From positions 27,884,402 to 27,948,401 of the forward strand of contig NC_088301.1 in NCBI RefSeq assembly GCF_032854445.1: a DNA stretch of 64,000 nt, written 5' to 3'. This document shows positions 44,101-54,251 of the stretch, one piece after another. The position numbers were made by a program, and so were the translations under genes. The stretch is from Liolophura sinensis (lineage: Eukaryota; Mollusca; Polyplacophora; Chitonida; Chitonidae). Under the pieces are notes generated by a model. The model was not told the DNA's origin and ran no database searches. It saw only the letters and a list, made by a program, of their open reading frames with translations. Each line of letters begins with the position of its first letter. Position 1 is the first letter of the stretch.

Positions 44101-47085
44101 GGGAATTGTAGTTTTTGCTAAAATTCCTGGGACACACGAGCTTGGGTGGGTTTGAAGGCTGACAGTTTCTCACTCCAACCCTGATTCACTCTCCCCATGG
44201 GGGTAAGAAAATGACTGGAACATGTGGTGTTATCTGCCTGTGGATGCACCCTTGTGAACTGAAGCTGTGTTGGTCATCACGCTGGTTTCCTGAAGGGGTC
44301 ATCTGTCATACACCGGTATCACACTGCCTTTGTATCTGCTATAATCATGTTACGTAGGCTGTTATGATATCAGTTCAGTGAAGAATTACCATAGTAACAC
44401 AGCTAATTGTACGTTATCGGGTTACACAGAGGTATAATACATGTAGAACTTCCAACACCGTGCTTTTGGCATGAAAAGCTCTGTATAACCCTGGAACTTC
44501 CCAGATAAATGGAATTAAATATTCGAGAATTTCTAGGCCTACATGTAGGAAAAGCATTTTAATTTAAAGGAAACGTGATAAGCATTGATTTGTCTTAGAA
44601 AATTCTCTACATGTATATATTAAATTATTGAATATAAGTTATTAATTTTACTCTTGTAGAAATATTGATAAAAGTATTGCTCATTTTATTTCCAATACAT
44701 GGAATGTAGGAGGTAATCTAGTGTACTTGTAGGTGCCAGATTTGAAGGTTTTAGATGGATATTCTGAATTCAGGAATTAAAAGAGAAAACAAGGTGAAAA
44801 TGAAATGCAAGAGCATCAAAACTTATTTGCAAATATGATTTTATTTCATAAATATTTTTTTCATTTCTTTTTTTTTTTTTTTTTTAGGGGAAAAGGGTTC
44901 CAGTATTTGAAAATATTTTTGTATGGTGGGTGTTTGGGACCACCTTTTGGTATTTAAGGTTGATGTATAATAATGCCCTAAACAAGGATGTGATGCATGT
45001 CTAATAAATTTATTTGAATGTAAATGTATATCTAAACATATGCATGCAATCTGAACTATGATAATATTTATGAATAAATTAAAAATATAAATATGAGCAA
45101 AATCCAGGTTGAACACATTTGTTAGCTGAAAAAAAACAAATTCTAGTGCAAGTATATTTATTAAATATGTTTTTACATCCTCATTTATATCATTATTACA
45201 AAAACTATATGTGCCAAAATACCCACCATAGAAAATGGTCCCAATTAACCACCATAGCAAAATTGTTTTCAAGTGCCTGTTTCTCTTTATTTCAAAGAAA
45301 AATCAGAAAAAAATTTGAAGACCACATTTACAACTAACTTTTTGAACACTTTCATACGAACTTTATGTAACTTTCATGCCTTCTCCATCTTTAATATGGG
45401 TCATTTGTGCATTCCAGCTTCACATACTGAGTCAGAAGTATAGATATGCCAAGGGTAACTCGAGGCACTTGTAATGAACATTGAGAAAACGATTTTCGGT
45501 GATCTTGTTTTTCACTGCCTATAATTTTCATTGAACAAATGAGCAAGAATCTATGAACGGATTTCTGCTGTTCTATTCTTGTGTGTATCATACCAGTTCT
45601 CAGTCCATCAGAACCAAGCACATTGGTGATATTGCTTACTAATAATAGCTGCCGATTTGGAACCAATATTACTAACACAGGTCCCTTCATTTTACACCAG
45701 TGCTGAAGGGCAGTACTTGACTATAAAATAACATTACTGTGGTGATGCAGGCCATTCGAGGACTAAATTCCCAGAGATTGAATCTGAATAGTAAGATTGG
45801 ATCTCTGTGGAAGGCTGGAAGTGTTAGTAGCCAGCAGATGAGTAATACTACAAATTAGTTTAAGGTCATTGACCATTCTGAGGCCCATGTTAAGAGCATG
45901 TTCGTGGAGTGGCAGTTGAATTGATCCACCAGATAAATACTGTAGGTACGCAGGTCCTACACTTGTTTGGATTACATTTCTTCTGTAATTTTTGTTTCAG
46001 TTTTTCAGTGAAGTGTGGAGAAATTTGCTGATCATTTTTGTTCCTTAAGAAGACCAAAAACTTTAAAACAGTTTTACAGGAGTTAACCTTCAAACCAGAT
46101 AAAGGAATGACCAACAACCATGTTTTATGGGTGGCCTGATCTTTCCGTGTTATCCTAAGGGCCCATGTCCCATATCTTATCATGACTAAATTTGTGTTTA
46201 CTTCTGATTCATGCTGTTAGAAGACGCTCATTGTGGTTGTTGTTTTTGCCTCTTTCCAGAGAGAAGTTTCCCCGCTGTGCCAAGGAGAACGACGGTGAGG
46301 TACAGAGTCTTCCACGAGCACATCGCCGTGACAGGAAGTTGAGGTACAGTATCGGGGCATGCGAGAACATACCTCACAGTCTCCAGCCCCCAGCTCGTGT
46401 GCGGCCCACAGGTAGAACAACAGGTACTGACAAGACCGGGGTCTACCCGGACATCTCTAACTCGATCTCAGCCCCAGGAGATGTGTCAAAATCGTCCGAT
46501 GCAAGTGATGAACGTTTGATCATGGACGGTGTTCAGAAGACCACTGATCAAGTTCCGTGCATGAGTGTGTCCCCAAAATACCGACCTCTTATCAGCACAG
46601 CGGTTTCAGGAAGAGAAGCCTGTGTCCACAGCAGTATAGACTTGTCAGAGGAACGTCTGTTGCGTAGACAGAAAGCTATTCATCGGTCTCAGTCTGACCT
46701 CAGCAGTCGTCATTCACGCAGCAGCGCAGACTTTTCTGACCTAAGCTCGCGCGTTTCCCGGACCAGTGTTGAACTGGAGAGGTTCTTCAATGAAATGGGA
46801 CTGGACAAAACCGTGATTGACCCTATGTTAAGAAAACAGTCGCAGAGTTTCAGTGAGGTTGACATATTAGAGGGAATGAGTTCTTTGGGCTCTCCAGATG
46901 CTCGCAGCAATTGCAGTGGTGTCTCCAAGAGCGAGAAAACAGACCATACAGGTCCCGAGGGTGCGGAGAAACCAATTAGCTCAACCTCTGTAGTTGAGAG
47001 AAATGCCCGGATAATAAAATGGCTGTGCAATGTGAAAAAAGCTCGTAATATTGCCGTGAGTACAGAAAAGGCTGAAGCCATCTAA
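23155..47085 (+). CDS. FAM110: FAM110-family protein, three coding exons, complete
   Basis: FAM110 proteins (A, B, C in vertebrates) associate with centrosomes and microtubules and affect cell-cycle progression and cell spreading (family knowledge). Coding exons: 23155-23257, 39808-39940, 46260-47085; phases 1 and 2; 1,062 nt, 353 aa (human FAM110B about 370). The family's N-terminal block is split between exons 1 and 2: LLDKGPSYFRER (residues 17-28), then KSAVELLEASKSQYVKSSHV (about 41-60). The C-terminal block is in exon 3: SQSDLSS (about 222-228), SVELERFFNEMGLD, and SVVERNARIIKWLCNVKKAR (about 322-341). The middle is Ser-rich and unconserved, as usual. All borders are canonical (CTCA|GTAAGT; TTTGCAG|GA; CCAG|GTGAGA; TCTTTCCAG|A). 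The ATG is in context AACATGG. Introns are 16.5 and 6.3 kb. Which vertebrate paralogue is closest cannot be judged here. Confidence 0.93.
24819..25132 (+). repeat. SINE family B, near full length, diverged
   Basis: Head GATGACACAGTTGGTAGAGC followed by a small deletion, body GCAGCACTAGATGAAAGAG, end TACGACGTTAAACCCCAAAC then CACTCACTCACTC. Carries a 63-codon open frame in the same register as other copies. Confidence 0.9.
25324..25589. repeat. 15-bp minisatellite, about 18 copies
   Basis: Unit TGTAACTGTGATGTC with G/A and A/C variants. Because 15 is a multiple of three and the unit lacks stops in several frames, it gives open frames on both strands (CNCDV and MSVTV repeats; VTDIT on the minus). 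These are not genes. Confidence 0.95.
25929..26280. repeat. 44-bp minisatellite, 8 copies
   Basis: Unit CTAAGAAATTGTTGGTGAAT then ACATGAACCAGTTGTATGAT and TTTT, eight times head to tail with one or two changes per copy. Confidence 0.95.
27081..27096. repeat. Poly(G) run, 16 bases
   Basis: An uninterrupted G16 in AT-rich intron sequence. Confidence 0.9.
27547..28019. repeat. Foldback element with long inverted repeats
   Basis: Outer arms CTGTAAATCTGCAACCTTTT (27547) and AAAAGGTTGAAGATTTACAG (ends 28019) are reverse complements but for one base. Inner arms 27653-27734 and 27875-27947 also pair (GATGCAAGCTTCATAAAACT with its complement, then CTCCACACC/CCATAGTTCT). The centre is a run of TTTTCAACC units that can pair with GGTTGAAAAA. 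No coding; a non-autonomous foldback or MITE-type element. Confidence 0.75.
28190..28233. repeat. 21-bp tandem duplication
   Basis: ACTAGTGCTGTAAGTGATT occurs twice in a row. Confidence 0.8.
29109..30252. repeat. 25-bp minisatellite, about 45 copies, with higher-order duplication
   Basis: Unit GAGTACAGATCTGTATGGAA then TGGGA, with a 12-bp palindrome TACAGATCTGTA at its heart. A block of variant units at about 29199-29480 recurs 523 bases later (29722 onward). Since 25 is one more than a multiple of three, all three frames cycle and stay open on both strands, giving false ORFs up to 210 codons. Confidence 0.95.
30561..30815 (-). repeat. SINE family A, full length with target-site duplication
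   Basis: Complete copy from TTTATTTGATTGGTGTTTTA to CCAACTGAGCCACGGAGGCC. Flanks TTCAAACATGTA (30549-30560) and TTCAAATATGTA (30816-30827) are a 12-bp duplication with one change. Confidence 0.95.
31768..31858 (+). repeat. SINE family A, internal fragment
   Basis: GGAAGGTTTGTCAGCAACG, GGATGGTTGTGGGTTCC and GGGCTCTGCCCTGCCC match the body; the usual 3' end is missing and an A-rich AGAAAGAAATAAAG tail follows. Confidence 0.7.
33298..33419 (+). repeat. SINE family A, 5'-truncated insertion
   Basis: Starts in the body (GGTCTGCAAGCAACCTGCGG) and runs to the AATAAATAAATAAA tail. The 12-bp duplication TAAAAAGTACTG flanks it exactly (33286-33297 and 33420-33431), so it inserted already truncated. 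Confidence 0.95.
33740..34059 (-). repeat. SINE family B, 5'-truncated, with target-site duplication
   Basis: Reverse complement of family B from GAGTGAGTGAGTGCTTGGGG to the middle of the tRNA-like head (GATTGACCCTGGATCTAC). Flanks TTGGAATTACAAA (33727-33739) and TTGGAATTCCAAA (34060-34072) differ by one base. The shared open frame carries an in-frame stop in this copy. Confidence 0.92.
34851..35206 (+). repeat. SINE family B, near full length
   Basis: Head CCTTGGTAGAGTGCCCGGTT and GGTCGAGTCC, body GCAGCACTAGATAAAAGAGG, end CCCCAAGCACTCACTCACTC. It carries a 70-codon open frame in the shared register. Confidence 0.92.
37086..38018. repeat. 49-bp minisatellite, 19 copies
   Basis: Unit GTCTCTTGTGTCTCATCTTG then TTTTTCTCCGAGGTTTATAC and AGTATACAT, in 933 bases. 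Because 49 is one more than a multiple of three, the frame rotates and all three plus frames stay open, giving a false 327-codon ORF (SCFSPRFIQYTC repeats). Confidence 0.95.
38122..38307. repeat. 62-bp minisatellite, 3 copies
   Basis: Copies start at 38122, 38184 and 38246: AACTTTCCGTTTTTGTGGAT, GGGAATTTCTCG, CCTATTCATTCCAGTGCCC. A poly(A) run follows at about 38352. Confidence 0.92.
38352..38373. repeat. Poly(A) run
   Basis: About 21 consecutive A just after the 62-bp array. Confidence 0.85.
38836..38994 (+). repeat. SINE family A, 5'-truncated
   Basis: CTGGCTTCCTCTTCTACTG, CAGCAACCTGTGGATGGTC and ATTCTTGATTACAGTG with an AATAAATAAATA tail; a few bases are lost from the middle. Confidence 0.9.
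39425..39570. repeat. Short MITE with about 24-bp terminal inverted repeats
   Basis: The left end CAGGGCCCAGTTTCACAATG and the reverse complement of the right end (CAGGGTCCAATTTCACAAAG) match at 17 of 20 bases. It is 146 bp with no coding and lies 240 bases before FAM110 exon 2. Confidence 0.7.
40015..40386 (-). repeat. SINE family B, full length with target-site duplication
   Basis: From GAGTGAGTGAGTGCTTGG to GGACGCTCTACCAACTGTGC then TATCTGGGCC, i.e. the entire tRNA-like head. Flanks AACTCACGAAAG (40003-40014) and AACTCACAAAAG (40387-40398) differ by one base. Confidence 0.95.
40739..40895 (+). repeat. SINE family A, 5'-truncated, young insertion
   Basis: Starts GTACGTGAGAAGGTCTGTC and ends GTAAAACACCAATC followed by a run of more than 20 A in place of the usual AAAT tail. 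A perfect 12-bp duplication AACTCTTGGATG flanks it (40727-40738 and 40896-40907). Confidence 0.95.
41431..41585 (+). repeat. SINE family A, 5'-truncated, with perfect duplication
   Basis: Body and tail (AATAAATAAATA) flanked by a perfect 13-bp duplication TACTTAATGAATT (41418-41430 and 41586-41598). Confidence 0.95.
43429..43692 (-). repeat. SINE family A, full length
   Basis: TTTATTTGATTGATGTTTTA at one end and GACTGAGTCACGGAGGCCCC at the other, with all body motifs. Confidence 0.93.
44886..45290. repeat. Long foldback element
   Basis: Left arm AAAATATTTTTGTATGGTGG then GTTTGGGACCACC; right arm in reverse complement reads AAAACAATTTTGCTATGGTG then GGACCATT. Pairing continues inward (ATAATAATGCCC... 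against AATAATGATATAAATGAGG), so nearly the entire 405 bp could form one hairpin. A poly(T) run borders it on the left. Confidence 0.65.
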
Positions 47086-48807
47086 GAGAGCAAAATCATG
47101 TGTGATGGTAAGCTGGAAGCCAGTTCTCACATGTTACAAAGTGTGCAGAATTAGGTTACAAATTATAGTATGTAACACTCTCATGTGAAATGGTGTACGC
47201 AGTGTGCTTGACAGTGTAGGAAAAAAAACCCCAAAAGACTCACAAAATATCATGGCCATGGTATATCTCTTATCCATGTACCTGAATGTCCCATTACTAT
47301 TGCACTAACTGTAGGCTGCCAAGCACAACCGAAGTAAATGTTACCTGTGTTGTTGTTGTTGTTACGAAATGAATTTTACCAAAAAACCGTGTTACCAGTA
47401 CGTATTTGAACATACATCCTTTAGTGCTGTCAAAGGAGGACATATTATACTATAAAAACTAATGTCAACAAATATCCCATGGTGTCCCCAATGTTTTCCT
47501 CAAATTGTTGAACGCTTATTAATCCCATCGTGCAGAGGACTATGTATTATGTAGGTCAGTCTGACAGTCGATCACGAAACAGTTTCAGGACAGTTTTTTT
47601 TTTGTCACAACGGTAAATCGCATTGAAATGAATCTTGATACATGGCTTTACCATAACGATTAACAGATCAGGTTCAGGGCAATTACATGCCCATCCGTTT
47701 TAAGTAACATTTTGGCCAGTTTTATCCTACTTTGGGACCAAAGACAATTTCCTGACTTCTGTAAAACAGTCTAGTTTTATAGAAGTTAACTTTAATCCTG
47801 GTACACAACATCACCATGACAAGGTACAGATCAAGTTCAAGTTTTGGGTCGTTTCTTTCATTTTTGACAAAATTATGGCCATAATTGTTCTGTTGTAGAC
47901 TTTGGCACAGCTATTACTGCAACGACTCGAACTTGTAGAGGATGTGGTATTTCGAAAGCAATATTTTGAGAATGTTTGTTAAATTTGGCTCCATGCATGT
48001 ACGTGGAGCAGAGTCTCTGTCCCATTCCAACTGGATGCCATTTGTACTGTCTAGTACAGGTCACTCCTACATGGTGTTTTGCATTTCGCATAATGGTAGA
48101 CCCTATTTCAACCCAAAAAACCTGGAATATGTATAGAAATAGTTATTATATACATATTGATCATTGTTGAGCTTTTACTTTTAACTGCAGTGTATGCAAG
48201 TCAGATCTATGGTTGTGATTGTTGAAAACAAATTTATGAAAAACCTACACATACATATAAAACCTCCAGTCCTACTGAAATTCAGAAATACTAACTAGTT
48301 TTTCCCATGGATATTTTAGATACCGTACATTTACCCTCGTAATTCTGTACCATTTTGCATGTGCTGTCTTTGTCTGTATAACTGTTTTTGCAAATGTTTC
48401 ATGACATACCTCTGACTGAAATTCCATTTCCAGTCCACACAGACCTGTTCTCCTCCACCAATGTTAGGCATATTTCAGATAAAATCTATAAAATCAGATT
48501 AAATCTATATTTTAATCGTTCCAGATGAAGAGAAACTCTCCACAACCCCTCATAAATCACCTTGCCTTAAATTATTATAACCTAGACATCCTTTCCAAAA
48601 TAAACAAAAAAACAGTTCTTAAAAAGGAATGTTGATAGTTTTGTGAAAGGCACCCTGTTGCTCACAAAGTGGCTTGGCCTAAAGTTTGACTTACATTCCA
48701 TACCACTCATGACATACATTTATGTCATCACCATAGCAACTGTCACTGAAGAAACAGTTCATAGTTCTTTAACTAATATTATTAGTTTAAGGAGATGTTT
48801 TTCTTCC

Positions 48808-48868
48808 ATGTGAGGATGAGTGAAAAATCTTTGAGTGTGGCATTAGAACACCAATCAAATAAATAAAT
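48808..48868 (+). repeat. SINE family A, 3' end remnant
   Basis: TTTGAGTGTGGCATTAGAAC and ACCAATCAAATAAATAAA. Confidence 0.65.
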
Positions 48869-50349
48869 TTACTTGTATTGAGGACTTTAATAAAGTTTTG
48901 TTCAAAGACTTTTACTGCAAGAAAAAAAACCCCAATCTTTTGCCAAAGCATCTGATACATTGTTTCTGTAAGAAGTGTCTTGTGTTGTTATTCCTTATAA
49001 AGCTACAGGATAGTGCAGAAATGTCATGTCAAGCAGGGATAGAAGAGGTTTGGTCATATTGACATGCTAGGGTCAAAGTATGTTCCATGTTCTTCAAAAT
49101 TATGGCACATATGCTTCTGTTCTGTATGCTTCTGGATTATAGACATGTTAATGATGGAAATCAAGTGATCACTGATAGGCATTCTAGCTTGTATTTTGGT
49201 CTGAAAATTCAGTGTAGTATGTCTATTAGTTTACAAAAAAACACTTCCAAATATCTTTTGCTGTCTTAGTCTTGGTTGTGTACCCTTACAATGAAGATGC
49301 TGAAAAATGAATTTTTAACGAATTCTATTGAAAAAATTTTCCAATTGTTATTCTACAAAACTGTATCTGTATGTTGTATAGGTACGAGTTTTTCTTATAT
49401 ATTTTACGTTTAGGAGGAGATGAGTAAACTTTTCTTTTAATACGATAAGTTTTCCTCCGAAACAGGGTTGTACTGTACATGTTATGAATGGTGCTGTCTT
49501 TTTGATATCCTGAAGCACGATATTCAGATTTTTCAAGTAAATGGCCGAAGTTTATTTTCCAAATTTTGGCATACAGTATAACACGATCACTGACCAAAGA
49601 GTTTTGTCTATCAACTTTTCTAGATCGAGGTTGGAACGTTTTCTTTTTCTTGCATTTTCCATTTCTGTCACATTTTCTTAATCACATTTTCTGTTAATGT
49701 TCATACTGAAACTTGGTACCTGTGAGGTACTTTTGTTTTATATTTTTATTCAAGAAGATTTTAAGCATGTCCCAGTTTTTATCATTTGATGTAGATTTGC
49801 AGATCATTGTTTTAATTTTTTGCATTACATTTTTATTATTATTTTTTTCTCTTTGTTTTTAAGTGCAGTAAGTTGAGATTTTGATAAAATACGGTTTGAG
49901 GTTTGTGTCATGTGATTACATATATATATATGTATACTATATATATGTATGCTTGGGTTTTTACATCGTATGACACACAAGAATTACATGTGTGGACTTT
50001 ACCCGCTACGATATAAAGCAGATGTAGTCATAAAAACACAGGAAGTCCTTTTCCCTGAATTGATATATATGAAGACACATCTGATATCTGAGATTGCCCC
50101 TTAGCAAAACTAAATATTTCAGAAACATATTGGTCACAGTAATATGGAATTTATGAATTAATGGTTTAAATTTTCCCTTATTACAGTTTTTGAGCAGTGT
50201 AAAGTGAAAAGAAAAGCCACATGTAATATCCACGGTGATCCTAAAGAAAGCCTGATCACCAGGCACATACACTCATCTATCCTCTATAATGTACATGTCC
50301 ACATAGGTGTGTCATTTTAAATGAATGAGCATGATTTATCATAGATCTG

Positions 50350-50507
50350 TCGTACATGGGAAGGTGTGTCAGCAACCTGCGGATGGTCGTGGTTTTCCCC
50401 CGGGCTCTGCCCGGTTACACCCACCATAAAGCTGGCCACCGTCGTATAAGTGAAATATTCTTTAGTACAGCATGAAACACCAATCAAATAAATAAATAAA
50501 TAAATAA
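50350..50507 (+). repeat. SINE family A, 5'-truncated, with perfect duplication
   Basis: Body GTCAGCAACCTGCGGATGG to the AATAAATAAATAAA tail, flanked by the 12-bp duplication ATCATAGATCTG (50338-50349 and 50508-50519). Confidence 0.95.
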
Positions 50508-50935
50508 ATCATAGATCTGCATTTGAAGAAAAAAAGAAAACAAAAAAAAAAAAACAAAAAAACCCACCAGAACTGTATATTACTTTCACTAGGTTCTTAT
50601 TAACTTTACGTATTTAGTTTTAACATTTGTACATACCTGTAGTGTTAAAGTTATACCATATTGTAAGTGCAATGCCAGACCTGTCGTTATTGCTCTGTGT
50701 ACTAACTTAATTATATTCTTGTATGCTCCATTTCAACATTACATGAACCAAAAGGGCTACAGTGAATGGTGATAAAATATCTCAAGATATCTTTATACTG
50801 TTACTTCAGAGAAATTAACATTTTGCAGTGATTTATTACATATACGGTGTACCTGATTTATCCATATTGTGTTGAGAGCCTCTACCTCTGTTGAAAATTA
50901 TAGTATACGTTTTATGTGGAATGCAATATCTGCTG

Positions 50936-50941
50936 AATAAA
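50936..50941 (+). terminator. Candidate distal poly(A) signal of FAM110
   Basis: AATAAA followed by a T/G-rich stretch, 3.85 kb after the FAM110 stop. Nearer hexamers exist at 48599 and 48889. The sequence cannot say which is used. Confidence 0.2.
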
Positions 50942-52573
50942 AATGTCAATTTGTTAACCTTGTGCAGATTACTTTTCAGCTCAAACATTTGCATATAGTA
51001 ATAGACATCTGTCCAATTTTTGTTTTTGTTTTTTTTTTTTTTAGGGATATTTGCATCAGCATCATCTTACACATGTAAGTTTATATTAAAAAATATGTCA
51101 GAGCAAGAAGCAAGTGTCCTGACAGGGAAGTACTGGACATTGGCATTATCAGGTACTGTACTGTATGTTAATGGCTATTGTTTTACCTGTTATTTATGTT
51201 GAAAAGAAGTTGAACAATAGAAAATTGGCTTGATATTTGCAGTTTTGATAACCATTTCACTGTGGCCAGAAATAGAAGTCTGTGATATGGACAATAAGAG
51301 AATTTCACTGGACACTTAAGACATTTTATTACCTGAGTGTTCACTTCACAGATGAGAAATAGGCACAGACATGCAGAATTTCTGGCCTGGCTACAGGATA
51401 AATACCCCATCTCCTTCTTCCATCAGCTGTTGTAATGTTACAACCTAGAAATGGTGTGTCCGCTGATGTTGTGGAGTTATTCCCCTTGACTGCTGTGCCA
51501 CTGGGCATTCATCTCAAATGTTATTTGCAGTATTCAAGTAGTGTAGATTTCACATGTACTTTACACTTATTCTTCCTGTGTCTTACTAGATTACGATGAG
51601 CCGCTTATAAATACAAAATTCCAAATCTGAGTGATTGTAGTAACTGTATATTTTGTAGAATACATGTACATGTATATTTGGAAACTGACAGTAGGTTGTA
51701 TTAAAAAAAAAAAGGGACTATTGTTTTGTCAGATGTGCATATACATGAAGGTATTATCAGCATTAAGCAGACTGCAATATAGTAATGCCATGACAGGTTG
51801 TAATATCTACGCATATTTTGGCACCAGTGTGAATATTATTTTTTGAGACTCTCAGAAACCGACAATTCTTAGTGTTTTAGTAATTATTATTAAAACATTT
51901 GTGTACCAGAATACGCAGATATGAACAGTGCATGTATTTGATGGTTGTAAATTCATAAATAATGATACTGTTTGTTGCGGAGTGTTATTATTATTATTAT
52001 TTTTTTTTTTTTTTTAAGTTTTGTATTATGATGGTTGATCTCTTCGTGCATTTATCATGTTTAGGGAATATGAGTTTGAGGTGGATACTTTCAGTGAAAA
52101 TGCAAAATCCGAGGTCTTTCTCAAGTTCTTTTGAGCATGATTAAATAGCCAGAACTATCAAAACCTGTTCATTGCAATATCACCACTTTTTTTGCCATTG
52201 ATCATTCCAGCTTTCTTGGCATTTGTTTTGTGTCCCATATAGATATGTGTTATGAATGTGCTCAGACATATGTTAATAGATATTAATGATGACAGTTAGT
52301 AATGCAGATACACCAGTTCATTATGGATATGCTTGTATTTTTGTATCCCATCGTTACCTGACTGTACAGTGTGTGTATAACTGCGGCTGGTGTGAATAAA
52401 AAAAAATACCAGTCATATAAAATAGTTGTTCTAGTGACATTATTCAGTGTGTTATTTTTTTTTTATTAGTTTTTAATCCATGCTGAAGACCTTTTTGTTC
52501 ATACAATGGCTTTCAGGTTCATGGTTTATTGAAGACCACCATTTAGTATGGTGTGCACACGAGTGCTTGAAGT

Positions 52574-52701
52574 GTAGGAAAGCTCATCAATAACTTGCCA
52601 ATGGTTGGTGGTTTGGCACTCCACTCATAAAGATGACCACCATCATAAGTGGAAAATGCTTGAGTATGGTGATCAAGAAAAAAAAAAATAAATAAAATAA
52701 A
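52574..52701 (+). repeat. SINE family A, old 5'-truncated copy
   Basis: AATAACTTGCCAATGGTTGG, ATAAAGATGACCACCATC and TTGAGTATGGTGATCAAG align to the family with heavy divergence; AATAAATAAA tail. Confidence 0.7.
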
Positions 52702-53527
52702 TAACTGTCTGCAGTTTTAAGGCTTCCAAGATGTCTTCACATGTTGTTAGTCATGTCGGCCTCAGTACATTGATGCCCTGCACATTGTGTTCTGTAACAG
52801 CCATTAAGGAGCAACTGAATACTGTACATGCAACATTACTGGCGAATGGAGAAACTCTGTACATATTACACACAAGTATACAGAATTTAGGACATTTTAA
52901 ATTGTTTTGAAGCACAAAAACTCTTTGTGTTCATCAACACAGACAAAAAGACGTCTTCACACACAGTCTGCAGCTTCTGTGTCTGTACACTACAATGTGT
53001 GATGCGCTTAGTTGAGCTGGATAAATACGGCCAATTGCAGCAGACAACTGCATATGTTTTTCCATAGCGTAACAACAATAATATGCACTTCAAACACTAA
53101 GCAAAGTATATGCAAAATCAACCATTTTGCCCACCATATGTTCAGCTCAAAGTAAGACCATATTTAGGTCTTGTCTGGCTAGCATTCACCTTCATAGCAG
53201 CAACAATTTACAGTCAGTTGACCTTCAAAAGTACCACACAAACAGAAATTTTCTGGGTTTTAATTATTATTTAAAAGAAAACAGATTCATGATCAGCAGA
53301 CAAAACTACATCTAATTACATGCTTTTACATCATTTTATTCCAATTGTGAAAAAATAGGCCTAAATGATGGAAAGGAAAAATTACATAAAATTTAAGAAA
53401 AATACTAAATCTGACCAAAATTTTGTGAGGGCACTTTTAGACCAAAAGATGAAACTTTCAGTTTATACCAGTTTTGTTCCTTTAACACCACTTAGTATTC
53501 CGTCATTTTGCTTGTAAATTGTCGCAA

Positions 53528-53530
<3 letters not shown>

Positions 53531-53576
<46 letters not shown>
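53531..53576. repeat. (TA)23 microsatellite
   Basis: Uninterrupted TA dinucleotides for 46 bases. Confidence 0.95.
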
Positions 53577-53578
<2 letters not shown>

Positions 53579-53997
53579 AGATAGAGAAAAAATAATCACA
53601 GATTCGTGATCAGATGCTCAAGCTACACTTGATAAAGTACTGTTGATGATTAAATTATGCAAATATATTTTGCAAATAGGCCAACTTTCAGAGTTTTTGA
53701 GATAAATTCTTTACTGAAACTTTTTTTGCCCCGACATGTTCTATCAGCATGTCAAAATTTCAGCTCAATCCAATCAAGCCTTTTTTAGTTTAAGTTTTTG
53801 CCGTAGACGTCAATATGGCGACAAGTGTAGGTCACGCTGAAAGTTCAAAATCTGTACCACGCATGGTCCCTCAGATGTAGTGTGTAACTGTGTATAAGTT
53901 ACAGTTTTTATATAGTTATAAAAACAGAGAAGCGAGAAGAAAAATAACTAGAGCTGCTTGCAGTTATGTGGCCTCCAAGCGGTCTTCACAGTTTTTA

Positions 53998-54251
53998 TTT
54001 ATTTATTTGATTGGTGTTTTACGCCGTACTCAAGAATATTTCACTTAAACGACCACGACCAGCATTATGGTGGGAGGAAACCAGGCAGAGCCTAGGGGAA
54101 CCCAAGACCATCCGCAGGTTGCTGGAAGACCTTCCCACTTTCGACCGGAGAGGAAGCCAGCATGAGCTGGACTTGAACTCACAGCGTCTGCATTGGTGAG
54201 AGACTCCTGGGTCATTATGCTGTGCTAGCGTGCTAACCAACTGAGCCAAGG
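53998..54251 (-). repeat. SINE family A, full length with perfect duplication
   Basis: TTTATTTGATTGGTGTTTTA to CTAACCAACTGAGCCA. The duplication TCACAGTTTTTA (53986-53997 and 54252-54263) is perfect. It inserted into the older repeat cluster. Confidence 0.95.

Larger units (their letters stand above)
39941..46259. other. FAM110 intron 2 (6.3 kb)
   Basis: Holds one family B and three family A SINEs, a long foldback element at 44.9-45.3 kb and a poly(T) run. No exon of another gene recognised. Confidence 0.6.

Noticed and set aside
51020-51202. 60-codon ORF after a poly(T)-AG that looks like an acceptor
   Set aside because: No donor or partner exon in the right phase and no conservation signal visible; the T run alone explains the acceptor look.
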